DNA from: Bacteroidota bacterium
GTDB taxonomy: Bacteria > Bacteroidota > JABWAT01
Assembly: GCA_017303995.1 (NCBI GenBank)
Contig: JAFLBE010000003.1
Span: 62,001-126,000 of the forward strand
Length of the DNA stretch: 64,000 bases
Direction of reading: 5' to 3'
Every line of letters begins with the position of its first letter. Position 1 is the stretch's first letter. The position numbers were made by a program, and so were the translations under genes. The notes under the pieces are model-generated. The model was not told the DNA's origin. It searched no databases and was given only the letters and a program-made list of their open reading frames with translations. Below are positions 35,009 to 46,000 of this stretch, piece by piece.

Positions 35009-35859
35009 AGAGTTATATACCGATCGAGCGAAATAGCTAGCAGAGACGGTAAAATCAAAATTTTAAGGACTAGTGAGATTAAAGAAAAATCCCGTTTGGA
35101 TTTGGCAAGAAAAAGATAAACTGAAAGAACGATGGCTGGAATTCCAACAAACCCAATAACCACAATCAGGTAAAATGAGCCATAATAATCACTTAATGTC
35201 GGAACGGGTAATAACATGACAGACATACAGATAACAGAAATAGATAAATGTTTTGCAGATTGGATTCCATAAACAACCGGAAAGGTTTTCATTTGTGCTG
35301 TTTGATCACCTTCAATATCCTCAAGGTCTTTCACTAGCTCCCTTGCAAAGGTAAAAAGAAAAGCAAATCCGGCAGGAACCAAACCGGCAATTGGATTTCC
35401 GAGCAGAACCGATCCGTAAATAAACGCCAATCCCATCAAAAAGGAAATGAGAAGATTGCCGTAAAGTGGTAGCCGTTTAAGTAAACGGGAGTAGAAAAAA
35501 AGTGAGAGATGAGTTAACAAAATGATCAGGTTGCTTTCCTTTGATAGAAAGAAAAACCCAATTAACAGCGATGAAATAATCAAGCCACCATAAAGCCCCA
35601 TTGCAGTTGAAACTATTAACTTCCCGGAAGGAAGAATCCGGTCTGGCCGGTTAATCCGGTCTGGTTCCAAATCAAAAATGTCATTGATCACATTCCCTGC
35701 AGCAGCAGTTAAGGCCGCTGCAAGTGCCCCCAGAAGTAAAACAGAATCAACGGGGACCAAAACACCACCCGCAACTACCCAGGCTGTGCAGACAGCAACA
35801 AACGTCAGGAGACTATTTCCTGGCCGGCAAATCCTTATAAAGGGTGCAACTCGGTTCAA
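35005..35859 (-). CDS. UbiA-family prenyltransferase
   Basis: A 284-residue polytopic prenyltransferase. The two Asp-rich motifs are NVINDIFDLEPDRINRPDR (NDxxDxxxD, first prenyl-diphosphate site) and KDLEDIEGDQTAQMKT (second site). The Arg after the first motif and the ending fit the geranylgeranylglycerol-phosphate geranylgeranyltransferase-like/digeranylgeranyl branch more than UbiA or MenA proper, as is common in Bacteroidota. The acceptor is uncertain. The gene is coupled to the EamA gene. Confidence 0.85.
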   Translation of the reverse strand: MNRVAPFIRICRPGNSLLTFVAVCTAWVVAGGVLVPVDSVLLLGALAAALTAAAGNVINDIFDLEPDRINRPDRILPSGKLIVSTAMGLYGGLIISSLLIGFFFLSKESNLIILLTHLSLFFYSRLLKRLPLYGNLLISFLMGLAFIYGSVLLGNPIAGLVPAGFAFLFTFARELVKDLEDIEGDQTAQMKTFPVVYGIQSAKHLSISVICMSVMLLPVPTLSDYYGSFYLIVVIGFVGIPAIVLSVYLFLAKSKRDFSLISLVLKILILPSLLAISLDRYITL

Positions 35860-35906
35860 TTTACAACTTTCAGACGTTTGGGTTATGATTCAACAACTGG
35901 CTTCTG

Positions 35907-35914
35907 TATTTTTG
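35907..35914 (+). promoter_or_regulatory. TAnnTTTG -7 promoter box for the DUF192 gene
   Basis: TATTTTTG matches the Bacteroidota -7 consensus exactly and sits 26 bases before the ATG at 35941, giving a short leader. No good -33 TTG is found at the standard distance. Confidence 0.45.
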
Positions 35915-35940
35915 CAGACTGTTTAGCAAACATTGAAAAT

Positions 35941-36468
35941 ATGAAAAAAATCACAACAAAATTAATTATTGTCATTCTGATTGCCGCAATCGGATTGACC
36001 TACGGCATCAGTTATTTTCTGAAACCGGGATCATCTGTTCCCCATCAGCAGATAACTGAAGATGCCATTAAATTCAGAAAAGACGGCGAATTGTCCTTTA
36101 TCAAAAACGACAGTTCCCTTTTAAAAATTGAAATTGAAATTGCCGATAATGATAACAGCCGGATGCAGGGACTCATGTACCGGAAGCACATGGCAGAAAC
36201 AGAAGGCATGCTTTTCATTTTTGATTATGAAAGCCCGCAAACCTTTTGGATGAAAAACACTCACCTTACCCTTGACATGATTTTTATCAACAGAGCTCTT
36301 GAAGTGGTTTCCATTCAGAAATATACCCAGCCTTATTCAGAAGGAAAATATCCGTCTGAAGGTTCTGCGCTTTACGTTCTTGAAGTTGTTGGCGGATTTT
36401 CAGACAGACATAACATTCAGCCGGGCGATAAAATCCGGTTTTCCCGTTCTGGTATTCCTGCTTCCTGA
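35941..36468 (+). CDS. DUF192 (YpxB-like) protein, membrane-anchored
   Basis: A 175-residue protein. The ATG at 35941 gives an N-terminal membrane anchor or signal (KKITTKLIIVILIAAIGLTY); the longer frame upstream would run through the promoter. The rest is the DUF192 domain: RMQGLMYRKHMAETEGMLFIF, then FWMKNTHLTLDMIFIN and VLEVVGGFSDRHNIQPGD. The domain is a small beta barrel of unknown biochemical role, usually exported. It is followed by a membrane-protein gene after 17 bases. Confidence 0.88.
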   Translation: MKKITTKLIIVILIAAIGLTYGISYFLKPGSSVPHQQITEDAIKFRKDGELSFIKNDSSLLKIEIEIADNDNSRMQGLMYRKHMAETEGMLFIFDYESPQTFWMKNTHLTLDMIFINRALEVVSIQKYTQPYSEGKYPSEGSALYVLEVVGGFSDRHNIQPGDKIRFSRSGIPAS

Positions 36469-36485
36469 CCTGGAGTTCAGGCAAT

Positions 36486-37256
36486 ATGCGTAAGCTTATC
36501 ACTCATCTTTCAACTTTGATCTGGGGCATCGGCGCCATCGCGGCTTTGATTCTCAATGCTTTGGGAATTTTGCCTGAAACTGCTCTGCTTCCCATGCTTT
36601 TCCTGATTGTGTGTCTCTTCGTTTTTTACATGGTTGCCCAAAACTGGCAGGTTTCAAGCCGGATGGATGCCATTGAAAGTATCCTCAAGTCAAATCGTGA
36701 TCGTCTTGATTCTTATTTCCTGGAACCTAAAGTATTGAAACCCAGAATCCGGATTGAGGATAACCCAAGAAATATTGCACTTTGGTCAGGGTTTCGCAAC
36801 GAGTTTTCCTTCTTCAATGCACCTTTTACCCTGGCCTATGAGGATTTACTCCCCAATTTTGTTGATATTTTTAAAGATACCGGCATCAGAAAAGTCAGAA
36901 TTCTGGTATTTGAAGGAAAAACGGACGAGCAGATTCTTCAATATCGCCGCCGGATGGAACGGCTCACTGTTTTCACAAATAAACTTAAATCGTCAACTTC
37001 TGAAACCATCATCCGTGAAAAAATGCAGGTTCGGGTTGCTGATGAAAGTTACGTTCCGGTGAATATGTTTTTTCTCGGAACGCGTGACGGATTTTCTGTG
37101 GCGATTATGTACGTTTATCCGCTGATTCACGGTGATACTCCGCAGGCAGCATTTGAAATCCATGATGAAAAAGTGGTCAATCAGCTCAAAGCTGAATTCG
37201 ACAGGCAATGGGAAAATTCCCGTCCGCTTTCACTTGACGAGTTGTTTAAATCTTAA
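36486..37256 (+). CDS. Membrane protein of unknown function
   Basis: A 256-residue protein with two N-terminal membrane helices (about 10-30 and 35-52) and a soluble C-terminal domain of about 190 residues. That domain has alternating strands and helices (IRKVRILVFEG, then VAIMYVYPLIHGDTPQAAFEI) vaguely like a phospholipase-D-type or effector-binding fold, but no HKD motif is present. No family is recognised. It lies between the DUF192 gene and ymdB, all on one strand with small gaps. Confidence 0.7.
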   Translation: MRKLITHLSTLIWGIGAIAALILNALGILPETALLPMLFLIVCLFVFYMVAQNWQVSSRMDAIESILKSNRDRLDSYFLEPKVLKPRIRIEDNPRNIALWSGFRNEFSFFNAPFTLAYEDLLPNFVDIFKDTGIRKVRILVFEGKTDEQILQYRRRMERLTVFTNKLKSSTSETIIREKMQVRVADESYVPVNMFFLGTRDGFSVAIMYVYPLIHGDTPQAAFEIHDEKVVNQLKAEFDRQWENSRPLSLDELFKS

Positions 37257-37271
37257 AATTTGTAATAGAAA

Positions 37272-38087
37272 GTGAGTCCGGACTTGAGCACAACGATAAA
37301 TGTAATGATGATAGGCGATGTTATTTCAGATTCCGGACTGAACATTGTCGAAAAAATGCTGCCATCTTTCATTCAGAAATACGAACTGGATTTTGTGATC
37401 GCCAATGGTGAAAACCTTCACGAAGGTCGTGGCTTGAATGAAGAAATGATCAAACGTCTTTATGGTGCCGGCGTAAACGTGATCACAGGTGGAAATCACT
37501 CTTTCGATAAACACAAGATTTTCCCTTACATGGCCACTGATAAACGCCTTCTCCGCCCGTTGAATTATCCGAAAGGAAATCCGGGTTATGGCTATGGCGT
37601 TTATGATATTCCCAACGGAAAAGGAAAAGTTGGCGTTCTGAATCTTCAGGGCAGAACGTTCATGTATCCGATTGACTGTCCGTTCAGAACATCTGATTGG
37701 ATTATCGATAAAATCAAACAGGAATCACAGGTTTTGTTCGTCGATTTTCATGCGGATGCGTCTGCTGAAAAGGTCGCCATGGGCTGGTATCTCAACGGAA
37801 AAGTTTCTGCTGTTCTCGGAACCCATACCCACACACCTACTGCCGACGAACGGATTTTATCTGAAGGAACCGCCTACATTTCGGATGTTGGCATGACCGG
37901 CGCCTACGATTCAGTTATCGGAATGAAAAAAGAAGCAGCCATGAAACGGTTTGTTCTTGGAACACCATCCAAATATGAATCTGCAACTGAAGACAATCAC
38001 TTCGCATCGGTAATTGTGAAGGTGGAACTAGCCACCGGAAAAGCAAAAAACATTCAAAGACTCTTTTTCCCGGAATTCGACAAATGA
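37272..38087 (+). CDS. YmdB-family metallophosphoesterase
   Basis: A 271-residue metallophosphoesterase of the YmdB/TIGR00282 family; B. subtilis YmdB hydrolyses 2',3'-cyclic nucleotides and affects biofilm and motility choice. Metal sites are seen in IGDVISDSG, NGENLHEGRG, GGNHSFD, DFHADASAEK and GTHTHTPTADE. The GTG at 37272 is taken as start; a TTG four codons in (giving MSTTINVMMIGD) is also plausible. The stop overlaps the folD start by four bases. Confidence 0.9.
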   Translation: MSPDLSTTINVMMIGDVISDSGLNIVEKMLPSFIQKYELDFVIANGENLHEGRGLNEEMIKRLYGAGVNVITGGNHSFDKHKIFPYMATDKRLLRPLNYPKGNPGYGYGVYDIPNGKGKVGVLNLQGRTFMYPIDCPFRTSDWIIDKIKQESQVLFVDFHADASAEKVAMGWYLNGKVSAVLGTHTHTPTADERILSEGTAYISDVGMTGAYDSVIGMKKEAAMKRFVLGTPSKYESATEDNHFASVIVKVELATGKAKNIQRLFFPEFDK

Positions 38088-38968
38088 CCCAGCTAATTGA
38101 CGGAAAAGCCATTGCCCTGCAAATCAGACAGGAACTCAAAATTGAGGTTGATAAACTGATCTTTTCAGGAAAACCGGTTCCCGGACTTGCTGTAATCTTA
38201 GTTGGTGAAAATCCGGCTTCTCAGGCTTATGTAGGTTCCAAAATCAAAGCCTGTGAAGAACTTGGCTTTCTGAGTGTTTCTGAACGTTATCCTGAAACGA
38301 TAACAGAAGAATTTCTTCTTGAACGGATTTCCCTTCTTAATCAAAGATCTGATATTCATGGAATACTGGTTCAAATGCCTTTACCGAAGCACATTTCGGA
38401 AAAAAAAGTAATTGAAGCCATTGATTACCGGAAAGATGTTGATGGATTTCATCCGGTGAATGTTGGGAAACTCGTCATTGGTGAACCGGGTTTTGTTCCC
38501 TGTACGCCGGCCGGAATTATGGTTTTGCTTGAAAGATCAGGAAATCTGCCTGACGGAAAACATGTTGTTGTAGTCGGAAGAAGCAATATTGTGGGCAAAC
38601 CTATCGCCAATCTGCTTGTTCAAAAATCAAAACTTGCCAATGCCACCGTTACTATTTGCCATACCGGCACACCTGACATCGCCAAATTTACCCGTGAAGC
38701 TGACATTGTGATTGCTGCAGCAGGTAAACCAAATGCCATCACCGGTGATATGATTAAAGATGGTTGTGTTTTAATTGATGTTGGTATCAACAGAATTCCT
38801 GATTCTTCCGCAAAATCGGGATATCGCTTGGTTGGTGACGCACATTTTGAGAGTTGTGCACCAAAATGCAAGGCAATAACCCCTGTTCCAGGTGGTGTAG
38901 GCCCTATGACGATAGCAATGTTGATGAAAAATACCTTTTCAGGTGCAACTGGTCAATTTTTTTATTAA
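38084..38968 (+). CDS. folD: Bifunctional methylenetetrahydrofolate dehydrogenase/cyclohydrolase
   Basis: FolD interconverts 5,10-methylene- and 10-formyl-tetrahydrofolate with NADP. The 294-residue protein has PASQAYVGSKIKACEELG with the catalytic Lys, the ILVQMPLPKH segment, VVVGRSNIVGKPIANLL for NADP and TPVPGGVGPMTIAML at the end. Length is normal. It is coupled to ymdB through an ATGA overlap. Confidence 0.96.
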   Translation: MTQLIDGKAIALQIRQELKIEVDKLIFSGKPVPGLAVILVGENPASQAYVGSKIKACEELGFLSVSERYPETITEEFLLERISLLNQRSDIHGILVQMPLPKHISEKKVIEAIDYRKDVDGFHPVNVGKLVIGEPGFVPCTPAGIMVLLERSGNLPDGKHVVVVGRSNIVGKPIANLLVQKSKLANATVTICHTGTPDIAKFTREADIVIAAAGKPNAITGDMIKDGCVLIDVGINRIPDSSAKSGYRLVGDAHFESCAPKCKAITPVPGGVGPMTIAMLMKNTFSGATGQFFY

Positions 38969-39025
38969 ATTAGTATTTACCCTAAAAATTAAGCCACTTC
39001 TGTTATCGGAGTTTAGTAAAACGAC

Positions 39026-39733
39026 ATGCTGAAATCAAAAAAACCTGTCAAAGTATCACACAAGGAAATCAAAGAAGACCAATTGGTCACTGCTTACACT
39101 GAAGTCCTTGCTTATTATTATAAATTTCAAAAACAAATTCTCATTGCAGGTGTTGCCTTTCTGGTTATTGTTGCCGGAATAGCTGCTTACCTCTATTTGA
39201 AAAGCAGCAATGAAAAAGAAGCCTCTGACCTGCTTTCAAAAGTATATCCGCTAATCGAATCGAACCAAACTGATCTTGCCTTGAATGGTGATCCAAAAAC
39301 TGGAGTAGTTGGTCTAAAAGCCATTGCTGATGATTTTGGTTCAACACCCAGCGGAACAGTTGCTGAAATGTATACTGCAAAGTATTCTTATGATTTGAAA
39401 AAATATGACGACGCTGAAAAGTATTATGATGCAGTCAGTTCTGAAGATCCTTATATGCAAAGTGCTGCATATGCCGGACTCGCAGCAACAAAGGAGCAGA
39501 AAAAAGAGTTTGCTGACGCTGCATCATTGTATATTAAAGCTGCAAAAACTGCTGATTTGAATGTGATGTCTGCCCGTTATCTTCATCTTGCCGGGTTGAA
39601 TCTCGCTGAAGCCGGAAATTACAAAGAGTCTGTTGAAACCTTTACTGAGCTAAAGGAAAAATATAAAGACAGCACCTACGGAAAAGAAGCAGATAAGTAT
39701 ATAGCCTTATTCAGTGCTAAAATAGCAGACTAA
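39026..39733 (+). CDS. TPR-containing inner-membrane protein (YfgM-like)
   Basis: A 235-residue protein with one membrane helix near residues 36-58 (QILIAGVAFLVIVAGIAAYL), a short cytoplasmic N-terminus, and a periplasmic C-terminal TPR-like solenoid (about 100-230, YDDAEKYYDAVSSEDPYMQS). The layout is that of YfgM/ancillary SecYEG-type and BamD-like TPR proteins. Partner unknown. A terminator follows it. Confidence 0.75.
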   Translation: MLKSKKPVKVSHKEIKEDQLVTAYTEVLAYYYKFQKQILIAGVAFLVIVAGIAAYLYLKSSNEKEASDLLSKVYPLIESNQTDLALNGDPKTGVVGLKAIADDFGSTPSGTVAEMYTAKYSYDLKKYDDAEKYYDAVSSEDPYMQSAAYAGLAATKEQKKEFADAASLYIKAAKTADLNVMSARYLHLAGLNLAEAGNYKESVETFTELKEKYKDSTYGKEADKYIALFSAKIAD

Positions 39734-39751
39734 TTACTCTCGTCTTTTTTT

Positions 39752-39783
39752 AAAGGGTCCGCCAAAAACGGACCTTTTTTTTT
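39752..39783 (+). terminator. Intrinsic terminator
   Basis: GGTCCG and CGGACC form a strong stem with a short A-rich loop, followed at once by nine T. It ends the folD/TPR transcript. Confidence 0.9.
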
Positions 39784-39859
39784 GTCTGAATTATACAATC
39801 CCATGTGATCGTCAAATAATTTAGTGGAACCTTGCCCTCTTTTTCCCTAACTTCCCAAT

Positions 39860-42800
39860 ATGAAAAAGACTCTGATTCTTCGAAAAGCCTTACTGGTGCC
39901 TCTTCTTCTGCTTTCTGGGCTTCAGATTTCCCTCAGTTCCCCATTCATTCGGGTTTATGGTCCATCAGAATATAAAGCAGATCCACAAACTTATTGCTCG
40001 GTTCAATCACCTGATGGAATTATGTATTTCGGGAATAACCGGGGTGGTGTTCTTGAATTTGATGGAAAAAACTGGAATTTTATCGATACGCCCCAAAATA
40101 ATGTAGTAAGATCACTTTCCGTCGGAAATGACCTTAAGGTGTATGTTGGAGGAACCGGCGATTTTGGTTTTCTGAAACAAGATTCAACCGGCAAAACCAT
40201 TTACCAAAGCTTGCTTCCCCTTTTAAAAGAAACGGACAGACATTTTAAGGAAGTCTGGCAAACAGTCAGTTTGAATAATCAGATTTGTTTTCTCACAGTT
40301 GATGCACTTTATATTGTGGAAAATGGAGTCATTTCAGTTATCAAACCAGAAAATGAATCTTTCTCAAATATGTTTAGTCTGGATAATGAACTTTATGTGG
40401 TTGAAAAAAATTCAGGATTAAAACGTACCAACGGGAAAAAATTAACTTTGGTAAGTGATCACCCACTTTTTAAAACAAGTGATATTTCATTCGGATTTAA
40501 AAAAAGAAAGGGCGAACTGGTTTTAATCTCTGAAAGACAAGGACTTTTTGAGTTAAGGAATAAGGGTCCTGTTTATTTAGATTGCCCTGCATCTACCTAC
40601 CTTAAGAAATTTAATAGTTATCTCCATCCAATTCTGTTGAGTAATGGGAAAATTGCAATCCCCACCATTCGTGGCGGGGTGCTCATTAGTGATCAAAACG
40701 GCGAAATTGAATATACTATTACTGAGCAACATGGCCTGCCTTCCAATATAGTTTACTCAGTTTATGCAGATCACGAAAACGGACTTTGGGTAACTGGAGA
40801 ACAGGGTATTTCACGGGTTGAATATCCATCGCCCTGGAGTTATTTTTCAAAAAATAATGGATTAAAAGGAATTGTGCTTTCAATCCAGATTTCGAATGAT
40901 GTCCTCTATGCCGGAACCATGTTTGGACTTTTTGTTGCTGATTTGGGTTCAACCGGTTCGTTTCCTTCAGATCTTACTTTTAAACAACTTCATCAAATCG
41001 GAGGTGAAGTTTGGCATTTTGAAAAAGTTGGACAAAGCATATTGGCGGCATCTACTGAAGGTCTTTTCCAAATTAAAAATGGCATAATAAAAAAAATCAG
41101 TTCAGAAAATCTTTCGGTTTTATTGGTTTCAAAACATTTTCCCGGACTTGTTTTTGCTGGCTCGCCAGTTGGATTTTTTATTTATCGCTATTCAGAAGAT
41201 AAAATAAGCCTGCTTGGGAAGGTCAATCAGGCAGATATGGGGATATATTCCCTAAATGAGGATAAAAATGGCCATGTTTGGTCAGGAAGTTTCTTTGAAG
41301 GTGTTTTCAGATTTAGATTTTTAAATCAAAATTGGTTGAGCCCTGAGATTGATCATTTCAATCATTCAAACGGTTTACCCGTAGCTGAAAATTTTACTTC
41401 AGAACTGGATGGAAACCTTGTTATCCTCACTGTAAATGGAGTTTACCAAAAGGATTTAAACAAGACGGTTTTTGAGCTTTATCCTAATTTTCCCCATGAA
41501 TTAATTGATGCTTCTAGTATCATAAGAAAAAGCACAGATTCCTCAATCTGGGTAACCAATGCTTCGCATGTTCAATATGTAACCTTTTCAGGTAATGGAT
41601 CTTACCATGTTGAGTTTGCCCCATTCAACCGCCTTCCCCTGGGTGGTATCTGGTCAATTGTTGAAACACCAGAAGGTGTAACCTGGTTTGGTGGTGACAA
41701 TGGAATCTTTAGTTTTAATCCAGCCATTAAAAAAAATAGTTCAGCACCTTTTTTCACCCACATCAGGGAATTGATTTCTGACAGCGGAAGGGTTGTACTC
41801 GCAGATTCAACATCCAAAAAAATTCCGAAGTTGCCCTGGGAGTTGCGAAACCTTCAATTTCACTATTCTTCATCGACGTATGACGGAGAAGGAAAAACTG
41901 AATATCAGTTCCGGTTGTTAGGATTCAGTGAACAATGGAGTAATTGGACGAATGAAACAGCAAAAGAGTATACCAATTTACCTGCTGGAGACTACCGGTT
42001 TGAAGTCAGAGGGAAAAATGTATATGGTTATATCTCCGGTTCAGCCGTAACCTCATTTTCAATTCTTCCGGCCTGGTATTCAACCTGGTGGGCAAGAGGC
42101 TTTTATTTATTGGTTTTACTGATCTGCATTTATTTGTTTATTCAGTGGAAAATAGCAAAAACTAAAAAAGAAAAGCAGCTTTTGGAAAAACTGGTTTCTG
42201 AAAAAACATCTGAATTGGCAGCAAGTTATGAACAGCTTAAACACTCTCAAACTCAACTCATTCAGTCAGAGAAAATGGCTTCACTGGGTACCCTGGTTGC
42301 AGGTATTGCTCATGAAATCAATAATCCGGTGAATTTCATCCAATCCAGCATATATCCGCTTAAAGAAGATGTAAACGAATTGTTGAAGTACCTGAATTTA
42401 TACCATTCACTCGAAATTAGCTTGCCCACTGATTCTATTTCAAAGGAAAACCAAACCATTTTAAGTGAATTAACGACTATGCGGAATTCTTTATCACCAG
42501 ACGAACTTAAAATTGAGATCGGGCAGTTATTTGCAGGAATAGAAAACGGGACAATCAGAACTTCCGACATCGTAAAAAGTCTGAGAACTTTTTCGCGTGT
42601 AGATGAAAATGACATGAAAGCGTTTGATCTGTCTGAGGGATTTGGTATTACTTTAAAATTGCTGGAAAAGGAAATGACCGGCCGGATAAAAATTAATACC
42701 GAATTTAACCACCGCTCACTTATCACAGGTTTCCCGGGACAGATCAATCAGGTTTTAATGAATGTTCTGCTGAACGCAATACAAGCCATTCCGGAATCCG

Positions 42801-43090
42801 GGACAATAGAAGTTGTTTCTTCAGAAACTGAAGAATTTGTCATTTTATCAGTAACTGACAATGGAATAGGGATTCCTGAGGAAAATTTATCTAAACTCTT
42901 TGATCCGTTTTTCACGACCAAACCAATTGGAAAAGGAACTGGTCTTGGTCTTTCAATTTCTTACCAGATTATTCAGCGGCACCATGGCAAAATAATGGTC
43001 ACAAGTGAACCTGGTAAAGGATCGTGTTTTAAAATCATGCTTCCAAAGATTCAAAACCTGGTTGAAAAGGCGGATGAACTGGCATCATAA
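39860..43090 (+). CDS. Periplasmic beta-propeller sensor histidine kinase
   Basis: A 1076-residue membrane kinase. After a signal peptide (about 1-27) come Reg_prop beta-propeller repeats (for example [16 protein letters not shown]), a Y_Y_Y domain ([15 protein letters not shown]), one membrane helix (about 750-767), a coiled coil and a kinase core. The H-box is [11 protein letters not shown] (H818), the N-box [14 protein letters not shown], and the G-boxes DNGIGIPEE and GKGTGLGLS. Unlike Bacteroides hybrid systems there is no receiver or AraC domain. The 3' end overlaps the convergent kinase by 56 bases. The signal sensed is unknown; hybrids of this type often sense glycans. Confidence 0.9.
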   Translation: MKKTLILRKALLVPLLLLSGLQISLSSPFIRVYGPSEYKADPQTYCSVQSPDGIMYFGNNRGGVLEFDGKNWNFIDTPQNNVVRSLSVGNDLKVYVGGTGDFGFLKQDSTGKTIYQSLLPLLKETDRHFKEVWQTVSLNNQICFLTVDALYIVENGVISVIKPENESFSNMFSLDNELYVVEKNSGLKRTNGKKLTLVSDHPLFKTSDISFGFKKRKGELVLISERQGLFELRNKGPVYLDCPASTYLKKFNSYLHPILLSNGKIAIPTIRGGVLISDQNGEIEYTITEQHGLPSNIVYSVYADHENGLWVTGEQGISRVEYPSPWSYFSKNNGLKGIVLSIQISNDVLYAGTMFGLFVADLGSTGSFPSDLTFKQLHQIGGEVWHFEKVGQSILAASTEGLFQIKNGIIKKISSENLSVLLVSKHFPGLVFAGSPVGFFIYRYSEDKISLLGKVNQADMGIYSLNEDKNGHVWSGSFFEGVFRFRFLNQNWLSPEIDHFNHSNGLPVAENFTSELDGNLVILTVNGVYQKDLNKTVFELYPNFPHELIDASSIIRKSTDSSIWVTNASHVQYVTFSGNGSYHVEFAPFNRLPLGGIWSIVETPEGVTWFGGDNGIFSFNPAIKKNSSAPFFTHIRELISDSGRVVLADSTSKKIPKLPWELRNLQFHYSSSTYDGEGKTEYQFRLLGFSEQWSNWTNETAKEYTNLPAGDYRFEVRGKNVYGYISGSAVTSFSILPAWYSTWWARGFYLLVLLICIYLFIQWKIAKTKKEKQLLEKLVSEKTSELAASYEQLKHSQTQLIQSEKMASLGTLVAGIAHEINNPVNFIQSSIYPLKEDVNELLKYLNLYHSLEISLPTDSISKENQTILSELTTMRNSLSPDELKIEIGQLFAGIENGTIRTSDIVKSLRTFSRVDENDMKAFDLSEGFGITLKLLEKEMTGRIKINTEFNHRSLITGFPGQINQVLMNVLLNAIQAIPESGTIEVVSSETEEFVILSVTDNGIGIPEENLSKLFDPFFTTKPIGKGTGLGLSISYQIIQRHHGKIMVTSEPGKGSCFKIMLPKIQNLVEKADELAS

Positions 43091-46000
43091 CGGTGACGGT
43101 CGTTCCTATTCCTGGCCTGCTTGAAACCGTTATATGACCCTGGTGAGCTTTGATGATTCCGTAGCAAACAAACAAACCAAGTCCAACGCCCTGACCAATT
43201 TCTTTCGTCGAGAAGAACGGATCAAATATTTTCGGCATAATAGCATCCGGAATTCCGGTACCATCATCCTGAAAGGAAAGATAGACTTCATTTCCTTCAA
43301 GCCAGGATTTTAAGGTTAGAGTTCCACGACCTGAAAGTGCGTCAAGTGAATTTTGAAGCAGGTTCATAAATACCTGATTGAGCTGGCCGGGATAACAGTC
43401 AACCATTGGAATTTCTTCAAAGTCCCGGATGATAGTAATATGATCGCTAATACGGTTTCTAAGCAGAAAAAGTGTGTTTTCAATATTTAGCAGCAAATCA
43501 ATCTTTTTGGGAATATCCTCGTCGAGTCTTGAAAAATTCCTCAGACTTCTCACAATCAACTCTGTTCTGCGTGCACCGTCTTCAATACCTTCAAGCAAAA
43601 CCGGAATTTCAGTTATCACTTCATCATAATCGTGATGGGTCAAAAGCAGTCTAACAAGTTCAGTATTCTCTGGAAAGGATTTTACCAGATGGTCAATGGT
43701 GGAAATCAAATTTTCAACATCACGCCGTAAAGGAAGCACTGCAGAGAATATGTAGTTTATCGGGTTATTTAATTCATGGGCAATACCAGCCGTAAGCTGA
43801 CCAACGGAAATCATTTTTTCAGACTGAATTAGCTGAGATTGTGTTTTCCTGAGTTGAATCAGAGCTTGTTCAAGTTCTTCTGTCTTTGCTCTTAAGTCCT
43901 GTTTGGCAGCTTCCGTGGTTCTCAACGACGTTTCTACTTTTTCCTTTTCAGAAAAAATCTCCTTTGTTCTTTCTGCCACCTGATTCTGAAGTCTTTTCTC
44001 GTGAAATTTAAATTGATTGACTCTGTAAAAATAAAGTCCTGCCAAAATTGAAATCACCAAAAAACCAAAAGCTGTCCAGAACCACCAGGTTTGATAGTAA
44101 AAGGGTTCAAGGTAAAGAGAAGCACTTGCCCCTGCTAAATTCCAGACACCGTCTTTATTTGCTGCAATTACTTTAAATGTGTAATGTCCAGGAGGCAAGT
44201 TGGTGTAATAAGCAATACGCCGGGAACCCGCATCTACCCATTCTTCATCAAAACCTTCAAGAAAATACCTGAACCGTACTTTTTCTGGTTCAATAAAGGT
44301 CAAAGCAGCATAATGAAATTCAAATCTTTTTTTTCCCGGTGCCAGGTTTATCATTTCCTGAAGCAAAATTGATTCATTGAAAGACAACACATTTTCAATA
44401 ACAACAGGTGGCGGGACACTATTTTTTGATCTCCCCTCTTCCGGATAGACAACGGCAAGGCCTTTTGCAGTTGGGAAAGTTAAACTTCCATCAAAGAGTT
44501 TCCATCCTGCAGGTTGTGACGACCCATTGCATTGACTTGTCTTTAATCCGTCAGATTTACCGTACACTTTGCAGGTAATTTTAACAAGTTTTCCATCAGC
44601 ATAATCCAGCAGATCCTGTTTTTTTATTTCATAAATTCCCTTATTGCAACTCATCCAGAGATTTCCATGAGTATCTTCTAGAATTTGAAAAGCGATATCA
44701 TCATATAGTCCATCTTTAATGTTAAAAGAATAAAGAGATCCGCTTTTATAAAGTAAAAGTCCATTATCAGTACCAACCCAGATATTACTGTTTGCATCCG
44801 GGTAAATACAAAATACATTTGAATGAAGATTTCCGTTTAAATCATGGTAAACCGTTATTTTACCATCGGGTGTCATTGAATTTAATCCAGATGCTGTTCC
44901 AATCCATAACCGGCCAGTTTTATCTTTTGCAAGCGAAAGAATAATATTTCCGGAAAGACCATCACCCGTATTAAGTTTTGAAAATCCTGATCCGTCAAAC
45001 CGGTTTAATCCACGGTTGGTTCCAATCCAGACGATTCCATTTGGTTCCGCCAAAATGGCTCTCACAGTATTTGAAAGCAGCCCATTCTTTACTGAATAAT
45101 TCTTAAATACTCCCCTTTTCAAAGTTGAAAAACCATTATTTCCGGTACCAATGAAAAGGGTTCCGTCTTCACTGCCAGCCAGAGAAATGATCTCTTCACC
45201 TGGCAGACCAGCTGTAATTGGGTAATTTATAATCCCATTTTTTGTTATGGCATTTAAACCTGAACCTGTACCAACCCAGATCGTTTCATTTTTATCTTGA
45301 AAAACGGTTCGCACAAAATCATCAGATAGACCCTTCTGAGATGTTATAACACTAAATCTTCCCTGTCTGAGGTTATTCAGACCTACATTTGTACCAATCC
45401 AGATTGTTCCTTCCTGATCCTGAAAAAGGGACCGGACCTTATTATTTGAAAGCCCGTCTTTTACTGAAAAAACAGAAGACTCCCAATCTATCCATCTAAC
45501 AAGACCGGCCTCAGTTCCAATCCAGATTGCACCAGAACGATCTTCAATTAGCGTGGTAATGATTTCATTCGGTAGTTTTAGCTGGGTTGGAATGGATCGA
45601 ATTATCCCGTTGATTACTTTAACGAGTCCGTTTGAAGTACCAACCCAGACAACATTGTCATGATCAATCAATAATGATCTGATGAAAGAATTTGGTAACT
45701 CTTCGTTTCTCTCAGCGGCATAAAATTTTCCATTTTGAAAGTACTGAAGTCCGTCTGATGTACCTATCCAAAGCCTGCCATCCTGATCTTCTTCAAGTGC
45801 AGTGATATTTGAATTAACAAGTCCATCTTCGGTGGTATAAATTTTAAGTGACCCATTTTGATAAGCACCCAACCCGGATTCAGTTCCTATCCAAATCACT
45901 TTATGACGATCTTCAAGAATTGCTCTTACAAACTGATTTTTAATGGAATTAATTGCAGAATCAGAAACCAGTTTTCCCGACTTGAATCGGTTTACTCCAA

